Of a DNA stretch of 54,831 nt, positions 17,855 to 24,628 are shown piece after piece. Position 1 is the stretch's first letter. Each line of letters begins with the position of its first letter. Below the pieces are notes generated by a model, which had not been told where the DNA came from, made no database searches, and saw only the letters and a list, made by a program, of their open reading frames with translations. The translations under genes were made by a program, and so were the position numbers. The stretch comes from Micrococcales bacterium (GTDB lineage Bacteria; Actinomycetota; Actinomycetes; Actinomycetales; Cellulomonadaceae), in NCBI GenBank assembly GCA_009779195.1, contig WRET01000016.1:1-54831 (forward strand), written 5' to 3'.

Positions 17855-18237
17855 TCCTCGACACCACCACACTCATCGCGTTCGAACGCGGCACCTTCGA
17901 CGTCACCGGGCTCGACGACGACGACCTGGCCATCGCCACGATCACCGTCGCCGAGCTCCGCACCAGCATCGAGCTGGCAGACACCGCCGAACGCGCCGCC
18001 AACCACGCCCAGGTGCTCGCGACGATCACCTCAGCCGTAACCGTCCTGGACTACACCGAACGGACCGCCGTCGAGCACGGCCGGCTGCTCGCACACACCC
18101 GCCGCACCGGCCAGCCCCGCGGCCCCCACGACCTCATCATCGCCTCCCACGCCGCCGAGACCGGACGCACCATCTGCTCCCTCGACGCCCACGCGAAGTT
18201 CTCCGACCTCCCAGGCGTCCACGCCCTAGCCCCATGA
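17839..18237 (+). CDS. vapC: PIN-domain RNase toxin, VapC family
   Basis: The protein has 132 residues. PIN acidic residues are visible: Asp8 in LILDTTTLIA, Glu43 in TVAELRT, and Asp99 (GPHDLIIASHA) with Asp117 (CSLDAHAKF). VapC toxins cut tRNA or rRNA when freed from the antitoxin. The gene overlaps the Phd-type antitoxin, and the set is complete. The last about 200 bases are copied almost unchanged at 20204-20404. Confidence 0.88.
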   Translation: MARRLILDTTTLIAFERGTFDVTGLDDDDLAIATITVAELRTSIELADTAERAANHAQVLATITSAVTVLDYTERTAVEHGRLLAHTRRTGQPRGPHDLIIASHAAETGRTICSLDAHAKFSDLPGVHALAP

Positions 18238-18261
18238 CTGCTCTCGGCCGAACCGAGCCTC

Positions 18262-18297
18262 TGACCTCGCAAGACATAGGAACCGCCCCTACTGTCC
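18262..18297 (+). repeat. Family A palindromic repeat, copy 5
   Basis: TGACCTCGC, AAGACA, GGAACCGCCCCT, TGTCC. It lies 24 bases past the vapC stop codon. The right arm has lost its last TT. Confidence 0.8.
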
Positions 18298-18485
18298 ACG
18301 GATCATGCGGCCCAGTATGCCGCGGCCGCGGTGGGCGCGGGAAGTTGGACTCCCCTTAGACGGAAGATGTCTCCTCGTTATGAGGAGTGAGGTGCCCGCG
18401 TTCTCCCCACACATTGCTCCCGCCAGAGACGGTCGACAGGCATGACGTGGAGCCGGTCGTCGTAGGTGCAGCTACGGGCGGCGGT

Positions 18486-18675
18486 CTAGAGGGCGACGCC
18501 AGCGGTGAACGCGTCACCGAGCAGGTCCCGGAGGTTGAGCCGCTTCTCGGCGGGGCTTGGCCAGGCCCCTGAGGTCGGCGCCTACGACCCTGGCGGCGGC
18601 CTTGACCTCGAAAGCGACCCGACCGTCGCCGGTCTCCAGGACCAGGTCCACCGCCTCGTCGTCCTTGGTGGGCTG
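18486..18675 (-). pseudogene. Remnant of a DUF4143 ATPase C-terminus
   Basis: On the minus strand DEAVDLVLETGDGRVAFEVK and ADLRGLAK match the nuclease-like end of DUF4143 ATPases. The frame then breaks in a duplicated stretch, and LRDLLGDAFTAGVAL continues in another frame to a stop. A near-identical copy lies inverted at 21115-21226. The remainder of 18298-18763 shows no gene. Confidence 0.65.
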
Positions 18676-18763
18676 GGATACCCCAAGAATGACGGCCTCC
18701 CTGCTAGCCTGGTCCGGCAGTACAGGGGAGTGCGCGGCCGGACACCGATTGGACAAGTTCGCC

Positions 18764-19918
18764 ATGGCCACTGACGGGCAGTCCGCCAGCCCTGATGACG
18801 CGTCCTCCTGGCGGTGCGATCACGTCATGCAGTCGGTCGACGGCGATGCGGACCGTGCGCACGAGATATACGAACAGGCAATAGACGCCAACCCTGGTGA
18901 CGCGGCTGTCCTGGGTGGTTGCGCAGTGTTCCTGGAAACTGTGCGCGAGGACGCCACCGCCGCGGAGGCCATGTATGTCCGGGCGCTAGCCGTCGATCCA
19001 GTCCATGCAGACACCCTGGGCGAGTACGCCAGGTTCCTGGATGTGCTACGTGCTGATCCAGACCGTGCGGAAGAGGTCTACGAACGCGCGATCGCAGCGG
19101 ATCCCAACCATGTGGACAACCTCTGGTATTTCGCGAATTTCCTGGAGCTCCATGACGTGCGCCGCGCCCAGCGCCTGTACGAACGCGCGGTCGCCGCTGA
19201 CCCTCACCACGCAGACGCCCTGGGCGACTACGCCAGGTTCCTAGCATCGCGGACCTGGCTCACGGGCGGGTCCTGGGGATCCCCGGGTCATCACGTTCGG
19301 CGTGACATGCGCCGGGCGCAGAAGATGTTCGACCGGGCGGTGGCTGCCGACCCAGGTTACGTGCGAAACCTGGGGAACTACGCGGTGTTCTTTGAGAGCA
19401 TGCGGGGGGATGTGGATTCCGCTGAGCAGATGTACGACCGTGCGGCTGCCGCGGACCCGGACGACGCGTGCAACCTGGGGAACTACGCGCTGTTCTTGGA
19501 GGATGTGCGCCATGACGTAGACCGGGCGGAACGGATGTACGACCGTGCGATCGCTGCCGACCGGGACGATGCGCACAACTTGAAGAACTACGCGCTGTTC
19601 TTGGGGATCGTACGCGGTGAAATGAGCCGGGGGGAGCAAACGTACGACCGTGCGATCGCCGTCGCGCCCGGGCTATGCGTCCTGGAGAACTACGCGGTGT
19701 TGGTGGAGAACCTGCTCGGCGCCAACCTGGGGACGCCAGCGTCGGACGGTGGGCTGGGCTTCGTCGAGGAGCAGGAAGACGTGGACCGCGCGAAGCAGAT
19801 GGATCAGCGTTCGGGTGAGGCAGCCGAGTGCACACACCGCGTGGTTTCCGGACAACACTCACGCGGTCGTCATGGTGTTCGCCAACGGCAGGGCCCAGAT
19901 GGGCGGCGTTTCTTGTGA
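18764..19918 (+). CDS. Tetratricopeptide-repeat protein, about eight repeats
   Basis: The protein has 384 residues from ATG 18764. About eight repeats of 34-45 residues are visible. They follow the pattern A-x-x-x-(Y/F)-(E/D)-R-A-(I/V)-A-A-D-P then L-x-x-YA-x-FL (for example AERMYDRAIAADRDDAHNLKNYALFL). Such helical solenoids bind other proteins. There is no signal or membrane segment. The last about 45 residues turn basic, and the +1 frame there reads PDNTHAVVMVFANG, which resembles another repeat end, so a 3' frameshift is possible. There are no clear operon partners. Confidence 0.75.
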   Translation: MATDGQSASPDDASSWRCDHVMQSVDGDADRAHEIYEQAIDANPGDAAVLGGCAVFLETVREDATAAEAMYVRALAVDPVHADTLGEYARFLDVLRADPDRAEEVYERAIAADPNHVDNLWYFANFLELHDVRRAQRLYERAVAADPHHADALGDYARFLASRTWLTGGSWGSPGHHVRRDMRRAQKMFDRAVAADPGYVRNLGNYAVFFESMRGDVDSAEQMYDRAAAADPDDACNLGNYALFLEDVRHDVDRAERMYDRAIAADRDDAHNLKNYALFLGIVRGEMSRGEQTYDRAIAVAPGLCVLENYAVLVENLLGANLGTPASDGGLGFVEEQEDVDRAKQMDQRSGEAAECTHRVVSGQHSRGRHGVRQRQGPDGRRFL

Positions 19919-19952
19919 CTCGCTCGGCGCACGAGAAGAACCAGGAGCACAG

Positions 19953-19989
19953 AAGACAGCGGGGACGGTTCCGCTGTCTTGCCTGGTCA
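19953..19989 (-). repeat. Family A palindromic repeat, copy 6
   Basis: AAGACA, CGGGGACGGTTCC, TGTCTTG, CCTGGTCA. It lies 35 bases past the TPR gene and 18 bases before copy 7 in the same orientation. Confidence 0.85.
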
Positions 19990-20007
19990 CAGCGTTGCGA
20001 CTGACCC

Positions 20008-20043
20008 GGACACTGGGGACGGTTCCTATGTCTTGCCTGGTCA
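20008..20043 (-). repeat. Family A palindromic repeat, copy 7
   Basis: GGACAC, GGGGACGGTTCC, TGTCTTG, CCTGGTCA. It faces copy 8 across 114 bases that contain no gene. Confidence 0.85.
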
Positions 20044-20157
20044 GACGCTTGGTCTGCCAGGACGGGAATCTCGGCCTTTGGTCGCCGGCTTCGGCGTTCA
20101 ACGACTTAGGTCGCCAACCGAAGGCTGAAGTTGGGATGGGCCCTAAAAACGGCGCTC

Positions 20158-20193
20158 TGACCAGGCAAGACATTGGAACCGTCCCCAGTGTCC
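20158..20193 (+). repeat. Family A palindromic repeat, copy 8
   Basis: TGACCAGGC, AAGACA, GGAACCGTCCCC, TGTCC. It stands 10 bases before the copied vapC fragment, so it may mark the rearrangement point. Confidence 0.85.
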
Positions 20194-20203
20194 ACGCGGT
20201 CGC

Positions 20204-20404
20204 ATGGCCGTCCTGGACTACACCGAACGGACCGCCGTCGAGCACGGCCGGCTGCTCGCACACACCCGCCGCGCCGGCCAGCCCCGCGGCCCCCACGACC
20301 TCATCATCGCCTCCCACGCCGCCGAGACCGGACGCACCATCTGCTCCCTCGACGCCCACGCGAAGTTCTCCGACCTCCCAGGCGTCGATGCCCTAGCCCC
20401 ATGA
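20204..20404 (+). pseudogene. Copied 3' end of vapC (PIN C-terminus only)
   Basis: Sixty-six codons match the last half of the VapC at 17839-18237 almost perfectly (LDYTERTAVEHGRLLAHTRR through GPHDLIIASHA). The changes seen include Ala for Thr after HTRR and Asp for His near the end. The N-terminal PIN half with two acidic residues is absent. It could not be a working nuclease. It is flanked by family A copies 8 and 9. Confidence 0.85.
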
Positions 20405-20433
20405 CACCTGCTCCCCGCGCCAGACCGACCGTC

Positions 20434-20469
20434 GGACCTCGCAGGACATAAGAACCGTCCCCACCGTCC
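20434..20469 (+). repeat. Family A palindromic repeat, copy 9
   Basis: GGACCTCGC, AGGACA, GAACCGTCCCC, GTCC. It lies 29 bases past the vapC fragment, a layout matching copy 5 after the intact vapC. Confidence 0.75.
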
Positions 20470-20483
20470 CGGTGCGCGAACCG

Positions 20484-20783
20484 TCAGTCCAGTAGCAGCT
20501 CGTAGTCGCGCCCACCGTAAAAGACGCCGAGGACACGGACTTCGTCGTCCGACAGGTCGAACGCTATCAACACCCGGCGTCGAAATCCGATGGTACGCAT
20601 ACCAGGTCGGATGTCGTCGCGGGCGCGACCCCGCAGGGGAAATTCGGCGAGCGCGGCACAGTGGTCAGTGATCGCGGTGACGAATTTGTCGGCAGTTACC
20701 GGGTCGGCGACTTCGGCAAGGTACAGGTAGAGGTCTCGCAGATGCCGCCTGGCCCTAGGCGAGTAAATGATGCTGCGGGTCAT
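20484..20783 (-). CDS. RelE/ParE-family toxin
   Basis: The protein has 99 residues from ATG 20783. The family pattern is clear: YSPRARRHLRDLYLYLAE at the N-terminus, DKFVTAITDHCAAL as helix 2, FPLRGRARDDIRPGMRTIGF and a C-terminal VRVLGVFYGGRDYE. ParE toxins poison gyrase and RelE toxins cut ribosome-bound mRNA; the sequence alone favours a ParE-like fold. Its ATG overlaps the antitoxin's stop (TGATG), so the pair is coupled. Confidence 0.88.
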   Translation of the reverse strand: MTRSIIYSPRARRHLRDLYLYLAEVADPVTADKFVTAITDHCAALAEFPLRGRARDDIRPGMRTIGFRRRVLIAFDLSDDEVRVLGVFYGGRDYELLLD

Positions 20784-21061
20784 CAACCCTGACCGCGCCG
20801 TTCTGCGTGGAGCGCTGCGAGGTACGCCCTGACATCGCTGGCGCTGATAGCGACAGACGGGTCGGCGCGCAGCTCGTCGTAGGCGAGGGCAGCCTCGTCG
20901 TGGAGCCATCGCTCGACAGCACGGTCCCGGGCGAAGAGGGTCCGCAGCCCGTCGCGGATCACCTCGCTCTCGCTCGCGTACTCCCCCGAGGTGACCCGAT
21001 CCCGCAGGGCCGCGGCCATCTCGTTGGGCAAGGTGATGCTCAGCTGCTTCGTCGTCCGCAC
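20783..21061 (-). CDS. ParD-like ribbon-helix-helix antitoxin
   Basis: The protein has 92 residues from GTG 21061. TKQLSITLPNEMAAALRDRV forms the DNA-binding strand and helix, and GEYASESEVIRDGLRTL the second helix. The acidic C-terminus binds the toxin. An upstream ATG at 21091 is possible. GTG 21061 is preferred because GGAGGAG sits just before it and the operator palindrome covers the other start. Confidence 0.85.
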   Translation of the reverse strand: MRTTKQLSITLPNEMAAALRDRVTSGEYASESEVIRDGLRTLFARDRAVERWLHDEAALAYDELRADPSVAISASDVRAYLAALHAERRGQG

Positions 21062-21077
21062 GGCTCCTCCACCCGAT

Positions 21078-21098
21078 GAGTAGGACTCCATACTACTC
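21078..21098 (-). promoter_or_regulatory. Operator palindrome of the ParD/RelE pair
   Basis: GAGTAG-N9-CTACTC, containing a TAGTAT -10 box on the minus strand, lies 17 bases before GTG 21061. This fits autoregulation by the ribbon-helix-helix antitoxin. Confidence 0.55.
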
Positions 21099-21114
21099 GC
21101 CTGCGGACCGTGGT

Positions 21115-21226
21115 GGGTGACGGAGTCAAGGCCGCCGCCAGGGTCATAGGCGCCGACCTCAGGGGCCTGACCAAGCTCCGGGGCCTGCTCGGTGACGCGT
21201 TCACCGCCGGCGCGACTGTTTCGGGG
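21115..21226 (+). pseudogene. Remnant of DUF4143 ATPase C-terminus, inverted copy
   Basis: GADLRGLTKLRGLLGDAFTAG is readable and the DNA is nearly identical to the minus strand of 18486-18612, with a short deletion in the middle. It has no start and no upstream ATPase part. Confidence 0.65.
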
Positions 21227-21275
21227 TTCGCGAACCGGCCGTTTCGGAGTTCGTCGCTCGGCTGTTTCGGAGTTC
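21218..21275 (+). repeat. Three direct repeats with 23-bp period before the ATPase fragment
   Basis: GTTTCGGRGTTC occurs at 21218, 21241 and 21264, exactly 23 bases apart, ending 4 bases before GTG 21280. The even spacing (about two helix turns) suggests a regulator site. Confidence 0.6.
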
Positions 21276-21279
21276 CCTT

Positions 21280-21578
21280 GTGAAAGTTGCCGAAGACCTC
21301 GTCAGACGACGAGTGCTGGACATCGCTGTCGAACGCTGCGCCGAGAGCCCAGTGGTGCTGCTCGAGGGCCCTCGGACGGTCGGCAAGTCGACCCTTCTAC
21401 GCATACTGGCCGACCAGCTCGGAGGTCGGGTCCTGGACCTGGACGATGTCGACACCCGTGCTGCGGTGGTCCGCGACCCGGTGACGATGATCGACGGCCC
21501 AGGTCCAGTCCTCATCGACGAGTACCAGCACGCTCCGCTCGTCCTCGACGCCATCAAGGCTCGGCTGAACACGTCAAG
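21280..21578 (+). pseudogene. N-terminal fragment of an AAA+ (DUF4143) ATPase
   Basis: From GTG 21280 the frame encodes VVLLEGPRTVGKSTLLRILA (Walker A) and GPVLIDEYQHAP (Walker B). These are the first about 98 residues of a DUF4143-type ATPase. Resemblance then stops inside a LDAIKARLN helix and the frame runs into a clpC-derived sequence. The protein would lack most of the AAA+ lid and all of DUF4143. The promoter-side repeats are intact. Confidence 0.75.
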
Positions 21579-21806
21579 CCGACCGGGGCCTTGCAGTTGG
21601 GACACAGCCGCATCGGTACCAAGCACATCGTGCTGGGTCTGATCCGCGAGGGCGAAGGTGCGGCCGCGCAGGTGCTGAACAAGCTCGGCGTGGACCTGAA
21701 CCGGGTGCGCCAGCAAGTGATCCTGCTGCTCTCGGGCCATGAGCCCGGTGCGTGGTCCTGGGAGATGTCGACCAGCGCGTCGTCGCGCGCGCCGCGGCGG
21801 CAGTAG
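21579..21806 (+). pseudogene. clpC fragment (second Clp_N repeat)
   Basis: In the frame ending at 21806, ALQLGHSRIGTKHIVLGLIR and EGEGAAAQVLNKLGVDLNRV and RQQVILLLSG match the second N-terminal repeat of actinobacterial ClpC. A normal ClpC has over 800 residues; only about 55 recognisable residues are present here. The piece joins directly to the ATPase fragment in a different frame. It is most easily read as a recombination relic of the housekeeping clpC gene. Confidence 0.75.
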
Positions 21807-21899
21807 CGGCGGCGATCCGAGGCGTGGCGTCGCTCGGACCAGCCGCGACGCGATGCCTCGACGTCGCCAGTGACCGCGCCTGGGTCTGGGCGTGGGCCG

Positions 21900-22358
21900 C
21901 TACCTCATCAGCGCCCGGATCTCCGCCAGTTGCGCCGACTGTCCGGGTTGGTACGGCTGATGCGAGTCCTGCACCCACCAGGTGGTGTTGGGTGCCCACC
22001 CCGGCTGTCCCGGCCCGGGTTGGGACCGTGGATGCTTTCCCTCGTCGACAAAAGTGCCCGTGATGCGACCACACACACAGCACGTGACGCCAAACACCTG
22101 CAACAGCTGATGCGCAGGCATCTCGGACCTGAGTTCGTAGATGGTCGCCGCTGGGTCGTAGACCGGGACGAGCCCCACGCGGGTCGGCGGGTAGTCGGGC
22201 CCGCCTAGCCTCAGGGCGCCTAGCCTCAGGCTGGCTCCGCGGTGCTCGGGACACGGAGCTGCAGCACACCACTGTGCGACGAGCTCGTCCGCCTCGCTGA
22301 CCAGACGCTCCAGCTCGGCCAGCTCTAGCGCGCTCATCTTGCCCAGCTCTATCGCCAT
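21900..22358 (-). CDS. Uncharacterised Cys/His-rich protein, paralogue 1
   Basis: The protein has 152 residues. The N-terminus is a charged helix (KMSALELAELERLVSEADEL). It is followed by APCPEHRGASL and, near residue 90, TCCVCGRITGTF. The CPxH and CxxC elements look like one split zinc site. Its neighbour at 22730-23107 shares all of these features. The two appear to be a tandem duplication with a diverged middle. No known family is recognised. The 21746-21899 segment upstream of its stop shows nothing clear. Confidence 0.7.
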   Translation of the reverse strand: MAIELGKMSALELAELERLVSEADELVAQWCAAAPCPEHRGASLRLGALRLGGPDYPPTRVGLVPVYDPAATIYELRSEMPAHQLLQVFGVTCCVCGRITGTFVDEGKHPRSQPGPGQPGWAPNTTWWVQDSHQPYQPGQSAQLAEIRALMR

Positions 22359-22729
22359 GCTGCGATCCTATCCGCGCTGCTGGGCCAGCTCTGCTACACC
22401 CGACCAGGCCGGTTCCACGGCCGTAGCCTGGAGCGTTGGCGCTTGGCAGGTTCGTCGCACGGGGGGCAGCGCCGAAGAACGCGACGGGCTTCCACACCGT
22501 CCACCTCGTGCTCAGGGCGACGAGCCCCGGGTTCTTCGCGGTCATGTGTCACCAGGCAACAATGATGACGACGCGAGTTGAGCGCTGGGCTCGGTGTTGG
22601 TTGTCTGCGTCCCGTGTTCCCGCAGCGTCCTGAGGGAAGGGGCCGGGAGCGAATCGGGCGCCCCGGCCCCGCGCCCCCATCATCCCAGTGCGGTGGGCGT
22701 CCGTGTAAGACCAGAAGGAGGAGGCCGGA
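22359..22729. other. Gene-free gap between the two Cys/His paralogues
   Basis: The minus strand from 22545 reads MTAKNPGLVALSTRWTVWKP, but no continuing protein is recognised. It may be the start of a lost gene. Nothing else is seen. Confidence 0.3.
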
Positions 22730-23107
22730 CTATCTCAGGTGCGCCCGGATCTCCGCCAGATACGTCGACTGTCCCGGCTGGCACGGCTCGAGCGTTCCCC
22801 TGGCATCAGCAAAGGTGCCCGTGATGCGACCGCAGACACAGCACGCGACAGCAAACACCAACGGCCTGGAGTATTCGCCGAACTTTAGCTCATCACGGGT
22901 GCGTTGGTGGACTTGCTTCACTGGGTCGGTGAACGGGGAGAACACGCTGCCCTCCTTGCCAGGGCAACCCAGCGTCAGGCTGGCTCCGCCGTGGTCGGGA
23001 CACGGCGCCGCGGACAGCCACTGCGCGACGAGCTGGTCCGCCTCGCTGACCAGACGCTCCAGGTCGGCCAGCTCGAGCGCGCTCATCTTGCTCAGCTTTG
23101 TCTCCAT
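22730..23107 (-). CDS. Uncharacterised Cys/His-rich protein, paralogue 2
   Basis: The protein has 125 residues. The same layout as at 21900: KMSALELADLERLVSEADQL, APCPDHGGASL, ACCVCGRITGTFAD, and a similar end (STYLAEIRAHLR against SAQLAEIRALMR). The middle (KEGSVFSPFTDPVKQVHQRT) is unrelated. Strong end conservation with a variable centre suggests that the CPxH/CxxC site and the N-terminal helix are the functional parts. Confidence 0.7.
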   Translation of the reverse strand: METKLSKMSALELADLERLVSEADQLVAQWLSAAPCPDHGGASLTLGCPGKEGSVFSPFTDPVKQVHQRTRDELKFGEYSRPLVFAVACCVCGRITGTFADARGTLEPCQPGQSTYLAEIRAHLR

Positions 23108-23116
23108 GGCGCGATC

Positions 23117-23341
23117 CTAACGACCCGGATCTGGCCCGGGTGGGCGCGCACAGAGACAAGGCATCCGCCGCGGCTGCGCTTGGCTACACGTGCACGACGC
23201 GAACTCGGTCGCCGCAGGCCGGGTCCAGTCGTCGGGGTCTGAGGTCAGGACCACTGCACGACCAGGTTGGCGCAGGGCCATGGCGGCGACCGTCGCGTCG
23301 ATGGCGTGCTGGTGGCCGTGCAGTGGAGACCGTGGCGGCAT
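23117..23341 (-). pseudogene. PIN-domain toxin fragment
   Basis: Residues HQHAIDATVAAMALRQPGRA and VVLTSDPDDWTRPAATEFAS match the last third of VapC-type PIN proteins (last acidic residues DPDDW). The N-terminal half is absent, and the end runs on past where the family normally stops. Its 3' flank (CCCGGATCTGGCCCGGGTGG) is repeated at 27388-27430. Confidence 0.6.
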
Positions 23342-23356
23342 TGATAACCGCGTTGG

Positions 23357-23961
23357 TCAAGCAGATCCGTCACCGCTGGTCTGCGTGTGACGTTCTTCAT
23401 CCTGGGGCATTGGCCGTCCGAGTTGCTCATGCTGGGCGATGGTCAGGATGTCGAGGGCTTCGATCTCCGGTTCTGCGTCGGTGGGCATCCGTAGTGCCCA
23501 ACCGTCGGGGTAGACCTGGTGGATGATCTCGACAACCTCGTGCGGTTCGCTCAGACCGAGGCTGCGGACGAGCAGGACGAGGTCGGGGACGTCTCTTTCG
23601 CGTGGCCAGGATCTTCATGGCGAGCAGAACCTCGTCGGGGGCGTAGGCCACGGTCAGGCCCGGACCGGTGGGTTCGGGAGGATCAAGGTTGGGCATGAAC
23701 GCGGTCGCTGTGGAGTTCAGCCAGTCGTCAGGCAGGTTCTGGTCGCGGGCAACGGCGCTCGCGGCGGCCAGAACTGAACTGGGGTCGCTGATAGCGGCGT
23801 CGACGTCGACCGTCAGGCGTCGCTGGTCGTGGCGGGCAGCGATTGCCGCACCGCCAACGACGAGGATCGAGGCGGCCCACACCCTGTGCGGCCAGAGTGT
23901 CGCTGAGTGCGTCAAGAGCGGCCCGCAGCTCGGCGGCGTCCAGCTGGCGGCGGGGGTTCAT
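23357..23961 (-). pseudogene. DUF6036-like nucleotidyltransferase gene, frameshifted twice
   Basis: Three frames must be joined. The first holds MNPRRQLDAAELRAALDALS. The second holds ILVVGGAAIAARHDQRRLTV and DVDAAISDP (nucleotidyltransferase GG and D-x-D motifs) through DEVLLAMKILA. The third holds RERDVPDLVLLVRSLGLSEP to the stop at 23357. Shifts fall near 23885 and 23595. The start overlaps the upstream HTH gene in ATGA. The intact pair would be HTH protein plus nucleotidyltransferase, a common defence or toxin-antitoxin arrangement. The product is probably inactive here. Confidence 0.75.
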
Positions 23962-24533
23962 GCGGTCACCAGGTCGGCGGCGGAGACGAAGACGTTCAGG
24001 GCTGCCAGGTGCTCAGGGGTGCGTGCGACGACCCGGGGACGGCGTTGGTCGGTGGCGGCCAGCACCCACGGGTCGGGCAGTCGTCGGGGGGTTGCCCAGG
24101 GCGGCACGTCGTGCCCGGCGGCGGTGAGCTCGTCGCGGGCCAGGGCAGCCAGGAGGGTGTCGAAACCGGGGTGGGCCAGCGGCGGAGGAGTCAAGGCCCA
24201 CTCGGCGACATCGTCGGGGTCGGTCAGGGTACGCAGGTGGTCACGTGCCTGCACGACCATCCGCAGAGCCCACATCGGGTCGTCGTGGGCTTGGCGGACG
24301 GCGTCGGCCGCGTCGCGGGCTGTCATCCAGCGCCGCGGCTCACCAGCGGCGTCTTTTGCCGACGACGACCGGGCCAGACGGTTCACCTCGCCCTGGCTGG
24401 CTCCCAGCTCGGCGGCCACCTGACGCTGGGTGAGGCCCTCGCGCAGGCGTGCGGCGACCAGTGACCGCGCCGCCCGGTCCGCCCGGGCCTGCGCACGCCG
24501 CCACGCTCGGTATTCGTTCGCCAGCGCCGACAC
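23958..24533 (-). CDS. Helix-turn-helix protein paired with the nucleotidyltransferase gene
   Basis: The protein has 191 residues from GTG 24533, with AGGAG upstream. The HTH is near residues 28-60: LVAARLREGLTQRQVAAELG then ASQGEVNRLARS. A helical middle and a C-terminal DPWVLAATDQRRPRVVARTP segment follow. It is the likely repressor/antitoxin of the pair. An AGTCT-N9-AGACT palindrome lies just upstream. The frame is intact although its partner is broken. Confidence 0.75.
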   Translation of the reverse strand: MSALANEYRAWRRAQARADRAARSLVAARLREGLTQRQVAAELGASQGEVNRLARSSSAKDAAGEPRRWMTARDAADAVRQAHDDPMWALRMVVQARDHLRTLTDPDDVAEWALTPPPLAHPGFDTLLAALARDELTAAGHDVPPWATPRRLPDPWVLAATDQRRPRVVARTPEHLAALNVFVSAADLVTA

Positions 24534-24536
24534 CTT

Positions 24537-24555
24537 AGTCTCCTATGATCAGACT
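24537..24555 (-). promoter_or_regulatory. Operator candidate of the HTH gene
   Basis: AGTCT-N9-AGACT lies 4 bases before GTG 24533, overlapping the ribosome site, next to a TATAGA box on the minus strand. Confidence 0.45.
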
Positions 24556-24566
24556 CTATAATCGCA

Positions 24567-24625
24567 CAGATCAAGCCTGGGAGTACACGGTGGTCTGAAG
24601 CGACCGACAACGCAGCTACGGTGGG
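24567..24625 (+). repeat. Block D copy 2: promoter region of the SUKH-like gene
   Basis: It matches 15558-15615 and ends with TACGGT, a -10 box 6 bases before GTG 24629, with no Shine-Dalgarno sequence, so a leaderless transcript is likely. Confidence 0.65.
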
Positions 24626-24628
24626 CAG

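Noticed and set aside
18298..18763. Plus-strand gene upstream of the TPR gene in the same frame
   Set aside because: The extension is the complement of the DUF4143 remnant; ATG 18764 begins the first TPR-like sequence.
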